Shown here piece after piece: positions 18,571-27,646 of a stretch of DNA of 64,000 nt (position 1 is its first letter; each line of letters starts with the position of its first letter). A model generated the notes under the pieces. It did not search any database and had not been told where the DNA came from. It saw only the letters and a list, made by a program, of their open reading frames with translations. The translations under genes were made by a program, and so were the position numbers. This DNA is from Caballeronia sordidicola (GTDB lineage Bacteria > Pseudomonadota > Gammaproteobacteria > Burkholderiales > Burkholderiaceae): positions 244,250-308,249 of the forward strand of contig NZ_JNFG01000009.1 of the NCBI RefSeq assembly GCF_000729995.1, in the 5' to 3' direction.

Positions 18571-20021
18571 GTATGACCGTCGTCACATTGCTGTATCTCG
18601 TTGCGTCGGTGTTCTTCATTCAGGCGCTCAAAGGGCTGTCGAATCCCAAGACTGCTCGGGCCGGCAACATGTTCGGCATGGGTGGTATGGCGATCGCGAT
18701 TTTGACGACCATCGCTCTGATTTCAAAGCAGGCGTCGACCCTCGGTTCGAATCTTGGTCTGGGCATGGGTCTTTTGCTCGCCGGACTTATTGTCGGCGGC
18801 GCTGTCGGTGCACTCGTAGCGGCCCGGGTCGAGATGACCGAAATGCCAGAGCTCGTCGCTGCCATGCACTCACTGATTGGCCTTGCCGCGGTTTGCATCG
18901 CTTACGCCGTCGTATCCGAGCCATCGGCGTTCGGTCTCGTATCGCCAGATAGTCCGAATACAGGGTTCCTGCCATATGGCAACCGTATCGAACTTTCCGT
19001 CGGCACGTTCGTCGGTGCCGTCACCTTCTCCGGGTCAGTGATAGCTTTCGGCAAACTGGCTGGTAAATACAAGTTTCGGCTCTTTCAGGGGGCGCCCGTC
19101 ATCTACGCAGGTCAGCACTTCATCAATCTGTTGCTCGCAATTGCGATGGTTAGCTTCGGCGTCGTTTTCTTTGTCACGCAGTCGTGGCTGCCGTTCATCG
19201 CCATGACCCTGATTGCCTTTGCTCTGGGCGTGCTAATCATCATCCCGATTGGCGGCGCAGATATGCCCGTTGTCGTGTCAATGCTCAACTCCTATTCGGG
19301 TTGGGCTGCGGCTGGCATCGGCTTCTCGTTGAACAACGCAATGTTGATTATTGCTGGTTCACTGGTTGGTTCGTCGGGCGCGATTCTGTCGCACATCATG
19401 TGCCACGCAATGAACCGCTCATTCCTCAACGTATTACTAGGCGGGTTTGGCGCTGAACCAGGCGCCGTCGTTGGCGCAGTGGGACAGGAGCAACGCCCCG
19501 TGAAGGCAGGTTCAGCGGACGATGCATCTTTCATGCTAGCCAACGCCGAGTCGGTTGTTATCGTGCCTGGTTATGGCTTGGCCGTCGCTCGCGCACAACA
19601 TGCGTTGAAGGAATTGACGGACAAACTGGTCGAGAAAGGCATTGATGTTCGCTACGCGATTCACCCAGTGGCCGGACGGATGCCCGGCCATATGAACGTA
19701 TTGCTAGCTGAGGCCGAGGTACCGTACGACCTCGTGTTCGAGATGGACGACATCAACAACGAGTTCGGGCAGACCGACGTCGTCCTGGTGCTCGGCGCGA
19801 ATGACGTCGTGAACCCGGCAGCGAAAACGGACCCGAAGTCTCCAATTTCTGGCATGCCAATTATTGAAGCGTACAAGGCGCGTACCGTGATTGTTAACAA
19901 GCGTTCGATGGCGGCAGGCTACGCAGGCCTTGACAATGACCTGTTCTACATGGACAAGACGATGATGGTTTTCGGCGATGCGAAAAAGGTGATTGAGGAC
20001 ATGGTGAAGGCAGTCGAATAA
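18567..20021 (+). CDS. pntB: NAD(P) transhydrogenase subunit beta
   Basis: 484 aa. An N-terminal membrane part (residues 1 to about 280) carries the conserved [21 protein letters not shown] block, and the C-terminal NADP(H)-binding domain III contains [33 protein letters not shown] and EMDDINNEF. The complex sits in the inner membrane and makes NADPH. The neighbouring imine-reductase-like gene, 168 bp downstream on the same strand, is a plausible consumer of that NADPH. Confidence 0.96.
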   Translation: MSMTVVTLLYLVASVFFIQALKGLSNPKTARAGNMFGMGGMAIAILTTIALISKQASTLGSNLGLGMGLLLAGLIVGGAVGALVAARVEMTEMPELVAAMHSLIGLAAVCIAYAVVSEPSAFGLVSPDSPNTGFLPYGNRIELSVGTFVGAVTFSGSVIAFGKLAGKYKFRLFQGAPVIYAGQHFINLLLAIAMVSFGVVFFVTQSWLPFIAMTLIAFALGVLIIIPIGGADMPVVVSMLNSYSGWAAAGIGFSLNNAMLIIAGSLVGSSGAILSHIMCHAMNRSFLNVLLGGFGAEPGAVVGAVGQEQRPVKAGSADDASFMLANAESVVIVPGYGLAVARAQHALKELTDKLVEKGIDVRYAIHPVAGRMPGHMNVLLAEAEVPYDLVFEMDDINNEFGQTDVVLVLGANDVVNPAAKTDPKSPISGMPIIEAYKARTVIVNKRSMAAGYAGLDNDLFYMDKTMMVFGDAKKVIEDMVKAVE

Positions 20022-20189
20022 AACAATGGCGGAAGTGGCCTGACCAGCCGGGCGAACCGTTGACTGACTTGTGGCAATCGCCTGGTGGGTTGGCCCCGAT
20101 GCACATGTACCGCCAAATATGGGACGCTTAAAGTCATATATTGTCGAGACCGTTACGTCTCGGCGTTTTCTTTAGAACTCGAGGGCTTC

Positions 20190-21065
20190 ATGAAATCAAT
20201 TTCTGTGTCAGTTGTCGGCTTGGGACAGATGGGCAGCGCCTTAGTTGCGCCGCTCCTGCGAGGCGGAAACAAGGTTACCGTCTGGAACCGAAGCGCAGAA
20301 AAGGCCAAACCGTTGGTAGCACTCGGTGCTGAGCTTGCCGGCAACATCGAGGAAGCGGTCAACGCTAGCGAACTAATCATCGTTTGCCTCAGCGATTACG
20401 GCACGAGCGACTCGCTGTTCCGCTCGCCCGAAATTGAAGGACTATTGAAGGGGAAGACGCTTCTCCAATTGACCACCGGAACCGGCGACGAAGCCGCTCG
20501 CTCCGCCATTTGGGCTGACGACATCGGCATGGACTATCTTGACGGTGCGATTATGGATTATCCGCGCGCCGTTGGTACCCAAGAATGCATGCTCCTAGCC
20601 TCGGGGCCAGAGGCTTCGTATAAGCAATATGCAGATTATTTCCATCTGTTAGGCGGAGCCTTCACCTACGTCGGGAAGAATCCTGCAGCAGCTAATCATC
20701 TCGACGGTGGATTGCTAACGATGTACTACGCAACCACATTCGGCTTTCTACAAAGCGCCGCGATGTTGCAAGCAGCAGACGTATCCGTCGACACCCTGAA
20801 GCGCGCAGTGGATTCGTTCCGGCACGTCCTGGATAAGTCGGTCGCAAAGGCCGCCGACGCCATCTCGCGGAATGATTATGCGGGGAACGAGGCCTCAATT
20901 GTCGTTCATTCGTATGGTGTTCAATCTCTACGGGACCGAGCAAAATCGGCCGGAGTCGAGTACAGCTTGCTCCAGCTGTTTTCTGACTATCTGGAAAAAA
21001 CCAAGGCCAAAGGGTTTGAAGCTGCTGAATTGCCTGCCGCATTCGAAGTTATCCGTCGAAAGTAA
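20190..21065 (+). CDS. Imine-reductase-like NADP-dependent oxidoreductase
   Basis: 291 aa from the ATG at 20190, with GAGG upstream. The N-terminal Rossmann motif VVGLGQMGSALV and VWNRSAEKA (Arg34 suited to NADP) belong to the beta-hydroxyacid dehydrogenase superfamily. LDGAIMDYPRAVGTQE and HLDGGLLTMYYAT are typical of the imine reductase branch rather than of 3-hydroxyisobutyrate dehydrogenases, which keep a GLGxMGxPMA start and a catalytic Lys. Asp172 lies where (R)-selective imine reductases place their proton donor. It would reduce a cyclic imine to an amine with NADPH. The natural substrate of the family is usually unknown. Confidence 0.75.
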   Translation: MKSISVSVVGLGQMGSALVAPLLRGGNKVTVWNRSAEKAKPLVALGAELAGNIEEAVNASELIIVCLSDYGTSDSLFRSPEIEGLLKGKTLLQLTTGTGDEAARSAIWADDIGMDYLDGAIMDYPRAVGTQECMLLASGPEASYKQYADYFHLLGGAFTYVGKNPAAANHLDGGLLTMYYATTFGFLQSAAMLQAADVSVDTLKRAVDSFRHVLDKSVAKAADAISRNDYAGNEASIVVHSYGVQSLRDRAKSAGVEYSLLQLFSDYLEKTKAKGFEAAELPAAFEVIRRK

Positions 21066-21129
21066 GCTTCGGATTGGTCGGACCTTCAACGTTCTGCACT
21101 CCTTCATTTCTCTAGTCGGCTTCAGTTCC

Positions 21130-21151
21130 CCCGGAGTCGCCACACTCCGGG
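21130..21151. terminator. Hairpin between convergent genes
   Basis: CCCGGAGT and ACTCCGGG form an 8-bp GC-rich stem around a 6-base loop, between the convergent imine-reductase-like and MDR genes. No T-run follows, so the assignment as a bidirectional terminator rests on position. Confidence 0.4.
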
Positions 21152-21225
21152 CACGATATGCACACCGTCTCCAAACCTGGCCTTGTGGAATCAAAAAGTA
21201 CAACCGCAGCGCTCCAGTGCCCTAA

Positions 21226-22248
21226 CTATTCAGCCACCTTAACAACCAGCTTTCCGAAGTTTCCCCCCTTCAATAGGCCGTTGAGAGCAGCAGGCGCGTT
21301 CTCCAATCCTTGAACAATGTGCTCCCTGTGAGCGATACTGCCATCCTCCACACCCGGTGCAATGTCAGCCAGAAATGCAGGCAGTAAATGCTCCAGGTCG
21401 TAATTGATGTAGCCACGAATGGTGTAGCTCTTAACCAACGTCATCAACATAATGTCCCGGGCAGTAATCGTGTCTTCACCTGAAACGCCGTTGTAGTCGG
21501 CAATCAAGCCGCAGACAGGTACTCTTGCAAAGCGATTGAGCAACGGGAAAACAGCGTCCCAGACGGGGCCGCCGACGTTTTCAAAATACACATCAATTCC
21601 GTTCGGACACGCATCTGACAGTGCCTGCCCGAGTTCGCCTTTGCGATGGTCGATGACTACGTCAAAGCCAAAGACTTCCTTCACGTAAGAGCACTTCTCA
21701 GCACCGCCCGCAATCCCAACCACTTTCGCCCCTGCACGTCTTGCAATTTGACCAACGAGCGAGCCTACCGGGCCACTGGCCGAAGCGACCACAACCGTCT
21801 CACCGCGTTTCGGCTTCCCGATTTCAGCCATCCCAGCGTACGCAGTAAACCCCGGCATGCCCAAAACTCCCAAGTGAGCTTCCAACGGGATGGTACTTGG
21901 CGCAATCTTGCGCAATCTCGTCCCAGCCGAGAGACCATGGGTCGTCCAGCCGATAGGCGCCAGCACCACGTCACCCGGGGAATAGCCGTCAAGCTGAGAA
22001 GTGAGCACGCGCGCGACTACTTCACCAGCCATCGTCTGATTTAGCCCGACAGGTTCCACGTAGGACTCAACGTCATCCATCATTCCGCGCATGTAAGGGT
22101 CGAGCGACAACCAAAGGGTCTGAAGAAGGACCTGGCCTAAGGCAGGCTCTGGAATCGGCATTTTCTCAAGGCGAAAATCCGTTGTTTTAGGCTCGCCTTC
22201 GGGCCGTGCAGCTAGGACAATGCGTTGAGCATGGGAGTTATGTTGCAT
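21226..22248 (-). CDS. NADP-dependent MDR oxidoreductase (zinc-independent, CurA-like)
   Basis: 340 aa. Medium-chain dehydrogenase/reductase of the leukotriene B4 12-hydroxydehydrogenase / curcumin reductase branch: LSLDPYMRGMMDD near residue 48, the nucleotide-binding SASGPVGSLVGQIARRAGAKVVGIAGG, and VYFENVGGPVWDAV. There are no zinc ligands. These enzymes reduce the double bond of alpha,beta-unsaturated ketones with NADPH. It is transcribed toward the imine-reductase-like gene and stands alone, so its link to the amine cluster is only positional. Confidence 0.9.
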   Translation of the reverse strand: MQHNSHAQRIVLAARPEGEPKTTDFRLEKMPIPEPALGQVLLQTLWLSLDPYMRGMMDDVESYVEPVGLNQTMAGEVVARVLTSQLDGYSPGDVVLAPIGWTTHGLSAGTRLRKIAPSTIPLEAHLGVLGMPGFTAYAGMAEIGKPKRGETVVVASASGPVGSLVGQIARRAGAKVVGIAGGAEKCSYVKEVFGFDVVIDHRKGELGQALSDACPNGIDVYFENVGGPVWDAVFPLLNRFARVPVCGLIADYNGVSGEDTITARDIMLMTLVKSYTIRGYINYDLEHLLPAFLADIAPGVEDGSIAHREHIVQGLENAPAALNGLLKGGNFGKLVVKVAE

Positions 22249-22627
22249 TGGGATATTCCATAAATAGACACGACTGCTTTCGGCCGTTCACACGACATCG
22301 ATACAATGGAAAATGCATGCTAAGCACCGTGCGATTGTCGCGACAGGTGCGGCGAGGCCAACAACCGAGCGATCACTGGACATAGTGGACTTCGCACAGT
22401 TACGTCTATGGGCGTTCCAGGGCACTTTCCACTGGCACCAACGGAAAGTGTGCCTTATATCGGGTCGCACCCGTACAGTCATCGCCAAGTGCCAGCCATG
22501 TCCGAATCCCTGCAGCGGCCGCATGCCTAGAAATCGGTATATCGAAGCGCGGGTTTCCACACACCTCGCTTCCGTGTTTGAGAAGGTCCACGATTGCGTC
22601 CGCAACGACAACTTGCGGACGCAATCC
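22249..22627. other. Spacer upstream of MDR gene, up to the IS66 remnant
   Basis: 379 bases. The left part should hold the promoter of the MDR gene (minus strand). The rest leads into IS66 tnpA and may include the left end of the insertion sequence, but I could not delimit a terminal inverted repeat. Confidence 0.35.
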
Positions 22628-23092
22628 ATGACCCAGGATGACATGACTTTTTTTCCCTTGCAGGTGACACGCGTTGGTGCTGGCGGCAAACGCAGCTCCG
22701 ATCCGGTAGACAAGCGACGACTGATTGATGCCTGCCAGCAACCGGGGACAGCGCTGTCCGGCCTGGCTCTGACGGCTGGGGCGAGTGCTAACCAGTTGCG
22801 CAAGTGGCTTCGGCTACACGAACAGTCGAATGCCCCTGTGAGGGAGGACATGGCTGGCGCGTGGGCATCCATCGTGCCGGTTGTCGAGATCGATGACCCA
22901 ACGCCGGTGCTGTCTCCGGCACGCGCTCTGCAGCCCGTACCAGAACCGGAGCCGTCACGAATTTCACCACGATCGACACCGTCTGCGCGTATGTCGGCTC
23001 AGTTGCCCAACGACGCGAAGTTCAAGCTCGAAACCCCGGGACACGATGCCGAACTCGCGACCGCGATGACTGCCGCATCAGGAGCGTGCTGA
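22628..23092 (+). CDS. tnpA: IS66-family accessory protein TnpA
   Basis: 154 aa from the ATG at 22628. RRLIDACQQPGTALSGLAL and ASANQLRKWLRLHE form the helix-turn-helix typical of IS66 TnpA; the C terminus PNDAKFKLETPGHD is also typical. Its TGA overlaps the ATG of tnpB (TGATG), as in intact IS66 elements. The gene itself seems intact, but the element is not. Confidence 0.85.
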   Translation: MTQDDMTFFPLQVTRVGAGGKRSSDPVDKRRLIDACQQPGTALSGLALTAGASANQLRKWLRLHEQSNAPVREDMAGAWASIVPVVEIDDPTPVLSPARALQPVPEPEPSRISPRSTPSARMSAQLPNDAKFKLETPGHDAELATAMTAASGAC

Positions 23093-23406
23093 TGTTTCGC
23101 TTCGAGGCGGACCTGAAGGTCTTCCTGCACCGGGAGCCGATCGACTTTCTGGCTGGCATCAACAGCCTGGTGATGCTGGTCGAGCAGTCGATGCAGCTTG
23201 ATCCATTTGCACGCGCCGTGTTTGCCTTCCACAACCGTAAGCGTAACCGGATCAAGTTGCGGCTGTACGAGCGTACCGGTTTCTGGCTCATGTTGCGGCG
23301 CCGTGAGGAAGACCACTTCGTCTGGCCACGTCGGCAACGATCGGTGATCAAGCTGACGCCGAACAACTGCACTGGCTGCTCAGGGGCATCGACATTGATG
23401 CAGTGT
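23092..23406 (+). pseudogene. tnpB: IS66-family TnpB, frameshifted
   Basis: The start MFRFEADLKVFLHREPIDF and continuation through RRREEDHFVWPRRQRS are IS66 TnpB. Homology then leaves this frame near 23350 and continues in another as EQLHWLLRGIDIDAV followed by a stop at about 23406. A single-base deletion and premature stop thus inactivate the gene. Confidence 0.8.
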
Positions 23407-23533
23407 GACGCCACCCGGTGCGTGCGTACAGCCACGCGAGCTGGACGCCGGGCGTTACCGGTAACGACGGTTGGCCGGGCAGTTACAAATGGACGCAAAC
23501 CCACCGGGCGCAGCACTTCGCTATCGTGGGGGC

Positions 23534-23625
23534 ATGAGCGAAGATGACTTCTCCCGATTGCCAGCGGCGGCCCAGGCCTACATCCGTGAACTCGAGGCGC
23601 GCAACCGACAACTGGGCAAACGGAC
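23534..23625 (+). pseudogene. tnpC: IS66-family transposase TnpC, N-terminal remnant
   Basis: About 30 codons from the ATG at 23534 (SRLPAAAQAYIRELEARNRQL) resemble the start of IS66 TnpC transposases; the homology stops near 23625, and unrelated sequence belonging to the antisense metallophosphoesterase region follows. The element is truncated here. Confidence 0.65.
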
Positions 23626-23686
23626 TGCGCCCCGACATGCCGTCACGCGTGCCTTTACGGACACTGTCGTCCTGATCGTCAGCGTA

Positions 23687-24472
23687 TTAAACCTCGACCA
23701 CCAGCGCCGGATCAAAAGCGGGGTTCTCCCATTTCAGATCGACAGGCGCGCCGGCCATATTGAGATTCTTCGCATAACCGCGTGGATTGGCGATCACCCG
23801 CGTAGCACCTACTGCGTAGTCAAACGAGTCGTGGACATGACCGTGAATCCAGAGATCGGCCAGATCAAGGATGTGACGCAGATCGCTCACGAACCCGGCG
23901 TTCACCGGATCATCGCGGTACCGCGGGTGAACTGAGGCCGGCGCCACGCCATGGTGGGTGACGACAACGGTGCGGCCATCGAACGGCGTCACGAGTTGTT
24001 CCTGGAGCCAGGCGAAGGATTTTTCGTGCTCGGCGAGCGCATGCTCCGGCATGAACCATTCGCCCTCCTCTGCCCGGATCACGGTGTGATCGTGCATAAA
24101 GCGACGCGCCATCAGCATGCTGCGCTCACGCGTGCCGTAGAGCGCATAGTCGGTCCACAGACAACAGCCGAGGAAACGCACGTCGCCCATGATCAGTTCA
24201 TTGCGATCGAGATAGCGAACCTGCGTGCCCGCCGCCCGAGCCCGGATAGCCCGAGTCAGTTCCCCGTACACGGACCCGTAGGCCTCATGGTTGCCGTGCA
24301 CATAAATCACCGGTACTGGCCAATCGGCGAAAATGTCGACCGCGTCGGACCCTGCGGCAATGTCACCGGCGAGCACCAGCACGTCGGCATCTGTCACGTC
24401 GAGCGCGCGGTAGTTGACAAAGCGTCGCCGCAGCGATTCAAGATGAAGGTCTGAAGCGATCTGGATGCGCAT
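23687..24472 (-). CDS. Calcineurin-like metallophosphoesterase
   Basis: 261 aa. The metallophosphoesterase metal-binding blocks are in order: SDLHLE (7-12), LAGDIAAG, HGNHEAYGS, VTHHGVAP and IHGHVHDS. It hydrolyses a phosphomonoester or phosphodiester using two metal ions, probably in the cytoplasm as no signal peptide is seen. It is followed upstream by an unrecognised gene on the same strand 93 bp away. The specific substrate cannot be told. Confidence 0.9.
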   Translation of the reverse strand: MRIQIASDLHLESLRRRFVNYRALDVTDADVLVLAGDIAAGSDAVDIFADWPVPVIYVHGNHEAYGSVYGELTRAIRARAAGTQVRYLDRNELIMGDVRFLGCCLWTDYALYGTRERSMLMARRFMHDHTVIRAEEGEWFMPEHALAEHEKSFAWLQEQLVTPFDGRTVVVTHHGVAPASVHPRYRDDPVNAGFVSDLRHILDLADLWIHGHVHDSFDYAVGATRVIANPRGYAKNLNMAGAPVDLKWENPAFDPALVVEV

Positions 24473-24565
24473 GCTGCTCTTGATGGCTTTGCCGGCGGAT
24501 GGCGCGGCAGTTGTGGTTTAACGCGATTGCACAGCTGCAGTGGCAAAGGCGGCCTACTGTTCCAG

Positions 24566-25018
24566 CTACCGGTTCACCTGCGGGGAAACAGTGCACTCAT
24601 CCAGAGTTAGCTCGCGGACCAGTTCTGGCGGCGCCTCGGGGCGACGCCATGCGCCCGAACAGGGCTTCAGCGTGCCTGCGGTCGTGCCGTACCAGTAGGT
24701 CGGCATAACGCCCGCCCGCTCCCGCCAGATGCCCGTCACCTGACAGAGATCGATCTTTGCGGCATCCCGCGCGCGCTCCAGCACAAAGACCGCGAACGTG
24801 CCAGAGTCCAGTTCCGAAGTCGCTTCGAGAAGCGCCTCAGGGCCACCGACGAGCCATCCGTCCGGCAGTTGGTCGCGATCGCGCATGCTCCGCGATGCGA
24901 CGATCAGGAAGTTCAGCACCTCGTCCGTCCATCCCACACAGCGCCACGCCTGATAAGGTCCGGCGAGCGAGCGCCGCACCGGGTGGGACTCGGCCCAGCT
25001 TGGGTCTGTCACTAACAT
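24566..25018 (-). CDS. Protein of unknown function
   Basis: 150 aa, not recognised. The ATG at 25018 has a good AAGGAA ribosome-binding site, which supports a real gene. The protein is Trp- and Arg-rich (WRCVGWTDEV, GVMPTYWYGTT) with no signal peptide or membrane segment. It lies upstream of, and may be co-transcribed with, the metallophosphoesterase. Confidence 0.6.
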   Translation of the reverse strand: MLVTDPSWAESHPVRRSLAGPYQAWRCVGWTDEVLNFLIVASRSMRDRDQLPDGWLVGGPEALLEATSELDSGTFAVFVLERARDAAKIDLCQVTGIWRERAGVMPTYWYGTTAGTLKPCSGAWRRPEAPPELVRELTLDECTVSPQVNR

Positions 25019-25349
25019 GCATTTTCCTTAAGGTGATTCCAATCTCGCGGCCACGTGCCGTCGGACCAAGCCCATTGCGTCCACGCGAGCGCGCCGTGGA
25101 CGGCCGGACCGCGCCTCAGCCCCGTCAGTACTCGCCACGAATAACAACGCGCACTTGGCGTGTGTGGGGAGCCGTTTTGTTGACCGCCTTGCGCGGTCCC
25201 ACCGATTCGTACGCAGCAGACTCAAAACATCCACGCACTTTCAGTCTTGTGACGAAAATTCGCCTCGAATCATATCAAATGAACACTATAGATTGTAGCC
25301 CTTTAGTGGTCGCAATGAGTTCATCAAGTTCTTTATCGAGAGGACTTGC
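25019..25349. promoter_or_regulatory. Divergent spacer before XRE regulator
   Basis: 331 bases between the unknown gene (minus) and the XRE regulator (plus). The last 100 bases are AT-richer than the surroundings and probably hold the regulator's promoter. No clear operator repeat was found. Confidence 0.4.
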
Positions 25350-25637
25350 ATGCGCTCCGAAGCCAAGATCGGCAAGGCATTACAGCTGCTTCGACAGGCC
25401 GCCAACCTGACGCAGGAGGATTTCGAACTGGTGTCCAGCCGGACTTACATCAGCACGGTTGAGCGAGGACTGAAATCGCCCACGTTGGGGAAGATCGACC
25501 AGTTGGCGCACGTGCTGGGCGTCCATCCGCTTGCGCTGCTCACGCTCGCGTATATCGACAAGCTCACGCCCAAAGAAGTCGAACGGACCACCGCCGCTGT
25601 GTGCGCGCAACTACTGGACATCCTGAGCGCGAAATAG
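25350..25637 (+). CDS. XRE-family helix-turn-helix transcriptional regulator
   Basis: 95 aa with GAGAGGA before the ATG. A single lambda-repressor-like HTH occupies residues about 7-65 (GKALQLLRQAANLTQEDFE, TYISTVERGLKSPTLGKIDQLA). No sensor domain follows, so it is probably a simple DNA-binding repressor. Nothing in the immediate neighbourhood identifies its target. Confidence 0.88.
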   Translation: MRSEAKIGKALQLLRQAANLTQEDFELVSSRTYISTVERGLKSPTLGKIDQLAHVLGVHPLALLTLAYIDKLTPKEVERTTAAVCAQLLDILSAK

Positions 25638-26151
25638 ATGCCACCGATAGAGGCCACCGGGCGACGGACGAAGCCGGGCATGGCATACGCTGCGCCAGCT
25701 TGACGGCCGCGCGGCAGCCCTCCCTTCTGGGGAGCGTGCCATTCACTATCGCCCCGTTGGGGAGATTCCAGCGCTCAATCATCCCCACGCGAGGCAGTGA
25801 TGCGCCCGAGCACCGGATGGCCGCCCGCCACAGGAACGCGATGCCGCCAGCCGCGCAGACCGCACGCCTCACGTCAATAGAAATTGAGCAGGCGGCGGGA
25901 TGGGCGTCACCTCTGGTTGCACACGCCGCTCTACCCACCTCGCCCTCTGCCTGACGCCTGACGGGGCCGCCCTACGCCCCGGGTAGGACGGGATGAGGCC
26001 GAGCGCTCGGGCAGGCCTCCCATGGCCTCGCTGTGCCCGTAGCGGGGCCACCGTGGTTTGCCGCGATAATCAGGTTTATCACCGCAATGCTTTCCGTTTT
26101 CGGTGCAAAAACGCTTGTCTGGCGTTAGACCCGTGCGTGTTCTAGACTGGA
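25638..26151. other. GC-rich gene-free stretch
   Basis: 514 bases with no convincing coding sequence; open frames here look like products of high GC. It separates the XRE gene from the decayed recombinase locus. Confidence 0.4.
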
Positions 26152-26367
26152 ATGTCCCGCCTGCGCCCGGCCCTCCTCGCTTTCGCCGAAGGTGTGCTGG
26201 CGTGCCGCCGCTGGAGGTCCGCCATGCCCCGCCCTGCCGCCGTCTCCGCCGACCAGATCCGCACTACCGTGCTCGCGATGCTCGCCGAGGCGGAGATGGA
26301 TGCCGAGCACGCGCCGCCCACGAGTGCGCGTTTTCGCAAGGTCGTCTCGGTGCGCAAACCTGGGTGA
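26152..26367 (+). pseudogene. Remnant of a small DNA-binding protein next to recombinase
   Basis: The frame reads AVSADQIRTTVLAMLAEA and SARFRKVVSVRK, which resembles (from memory) the N terminus of small DNA-binding proteins that accompany site-specific recombinases in Burkholderia plasmids. It then breaks off after RKPG. Probably a decayed gene; assignment is tentative. Confidence 0.4.
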
Positions 26368-27278
26368 TCTGCAACGCCTGATCGCCTGGTGCGAGCGGGA
26401 GCGGCTCGGGCCCCGGTCCGATCTCACGCGCCACGACCTGCTCCTCTACCGCCGCACCCTCGAAACGCCAGCCCGAGCACGGTCCTGCCATCGGCGAAGA
26501 GAGGCGCCGCGGTGGCATCGCGTGCACTGGCGGTGGTCTCGAGCCTGTTCTGCTAGTGGCTCAAGACCGTCTACCTGATTGCGAATCCGGTCGCCGACCT
26601 GTCCGCGGGCGGCGCCGCCCGCTCGGCCTGGACACCGACCCGCATCATGCCGGCTCGTGTGATCGCGCTGTGCGATACGGTCGTCGCGGGTGCCGCCCCT
26701 GCGGGTCCCACCCCGCCCGTCTGGACACGTTGTTGCGCGATCTGGTCGCTGTACCGCTACGGTGGCGTGGGGCTTGCGGAACTGGTGGGGTCCGACTCCA
26801 CCGGCTTACAGCGGCTGGATGTCGATGCTGAGGGCAACTGGACCCTGCATGTGCGCGGAAAGGGGAATAAGCGGCGGGCGATTCCGCTGCCCACCGTCTG
26901 CGTGCCGCCGCTACGCGCCGACTGCCACGGGCCCCCGCTCCGTTCGAACGGCTGCCGGTCATACAGCGGCGCGCTCGGTCACAGCGGCCTTTACGACGAA
27001 GTCAAGGCAGTCTTCGTGCGGCGGAAACCCTCGTTGCACCCGCTGACGGCGTGACGCTGGCGGTGCTGCGTGCGGCATCAACGCACTGGCTCTGACACGG
27101 CTACGCGCGCACGCTGGTCGTTGATAATGCGGCGCCGCTGCCGGTCGCGCAGCAGTTGCTCGGGCACGCCTGGGTGCAGACGACGGCGGTGTATGCGAAG
27201 ACCGATCTGGCGCAGACGCGTACGTTTGTGGAGGGGAGTTTTGCGACGCGCACCCAAGGTAAGAGTCAAATGGCGTAG
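26360..27278 (+). pseudogene. Tyrosine recombinase (phage/plasmid integrase), degenerate
   Basis: Pieces of a tyrosine recombinase are spread over several frames: GDLQRLIAWCERERLG and LTRHDLLLYRRTLE (N-terminal SAM-like domain), WLKTVYLIANPVADLSAGG, LDVDAEGNWTLHVRGKGNKRRAIPLP (catalytic core), and HGYARTLVVDNAAPLPVAQQLLGHAWVQTTAVYAKTDL (box II with Tyr). At 27093-27095 the Arg of the HxxR motif is a TGA stop (HWL*HGYAR). Several frameshifts and this nonsense codon make it non-functional. Confidence 0.8.
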
Positions 27279-27646
27279 CCTAACGTAAGCGAAATTTGAC
27301 AGATCGGCAGTCGCTTGTCGGCCGTATCTGCCGTCCAGCTACTCGCTAAAATTGTCGATAGCGAACAGGCGCTCATGAGAAAAGCAAATGCTCGTACCTG
27401 AACAACTGATCTAGGCAGAAGATGCGTTCCCGCCCGAGACCGCACATGGTTTGGCGAACGCGGCGAAAGCACTGGGCATCGTCGCCTATACGCCTGAGAT
27501 CGGAGAATCTTGCCGTCACCGCGAGTCCTCGTTCCGGCTCGTCGGATTATAGGGAATCGTCACCATGACTAAAATGAAGACGGTGGTCGACTAATCGCAT
27601 CGAGCACTCGCTGCAAAGCAGCAGCTTTTTTTTGGGAGAACTGGGA
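27279..27646. other. Gene-free stretch after recombinase remnant
   Basis: 368 bases without a supported gene. It contains a long T-run (27625-27633) just before the oxidase ribosome-binding site. Likely promoter region of the flavoprotein gene. Confidence 0.35.
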
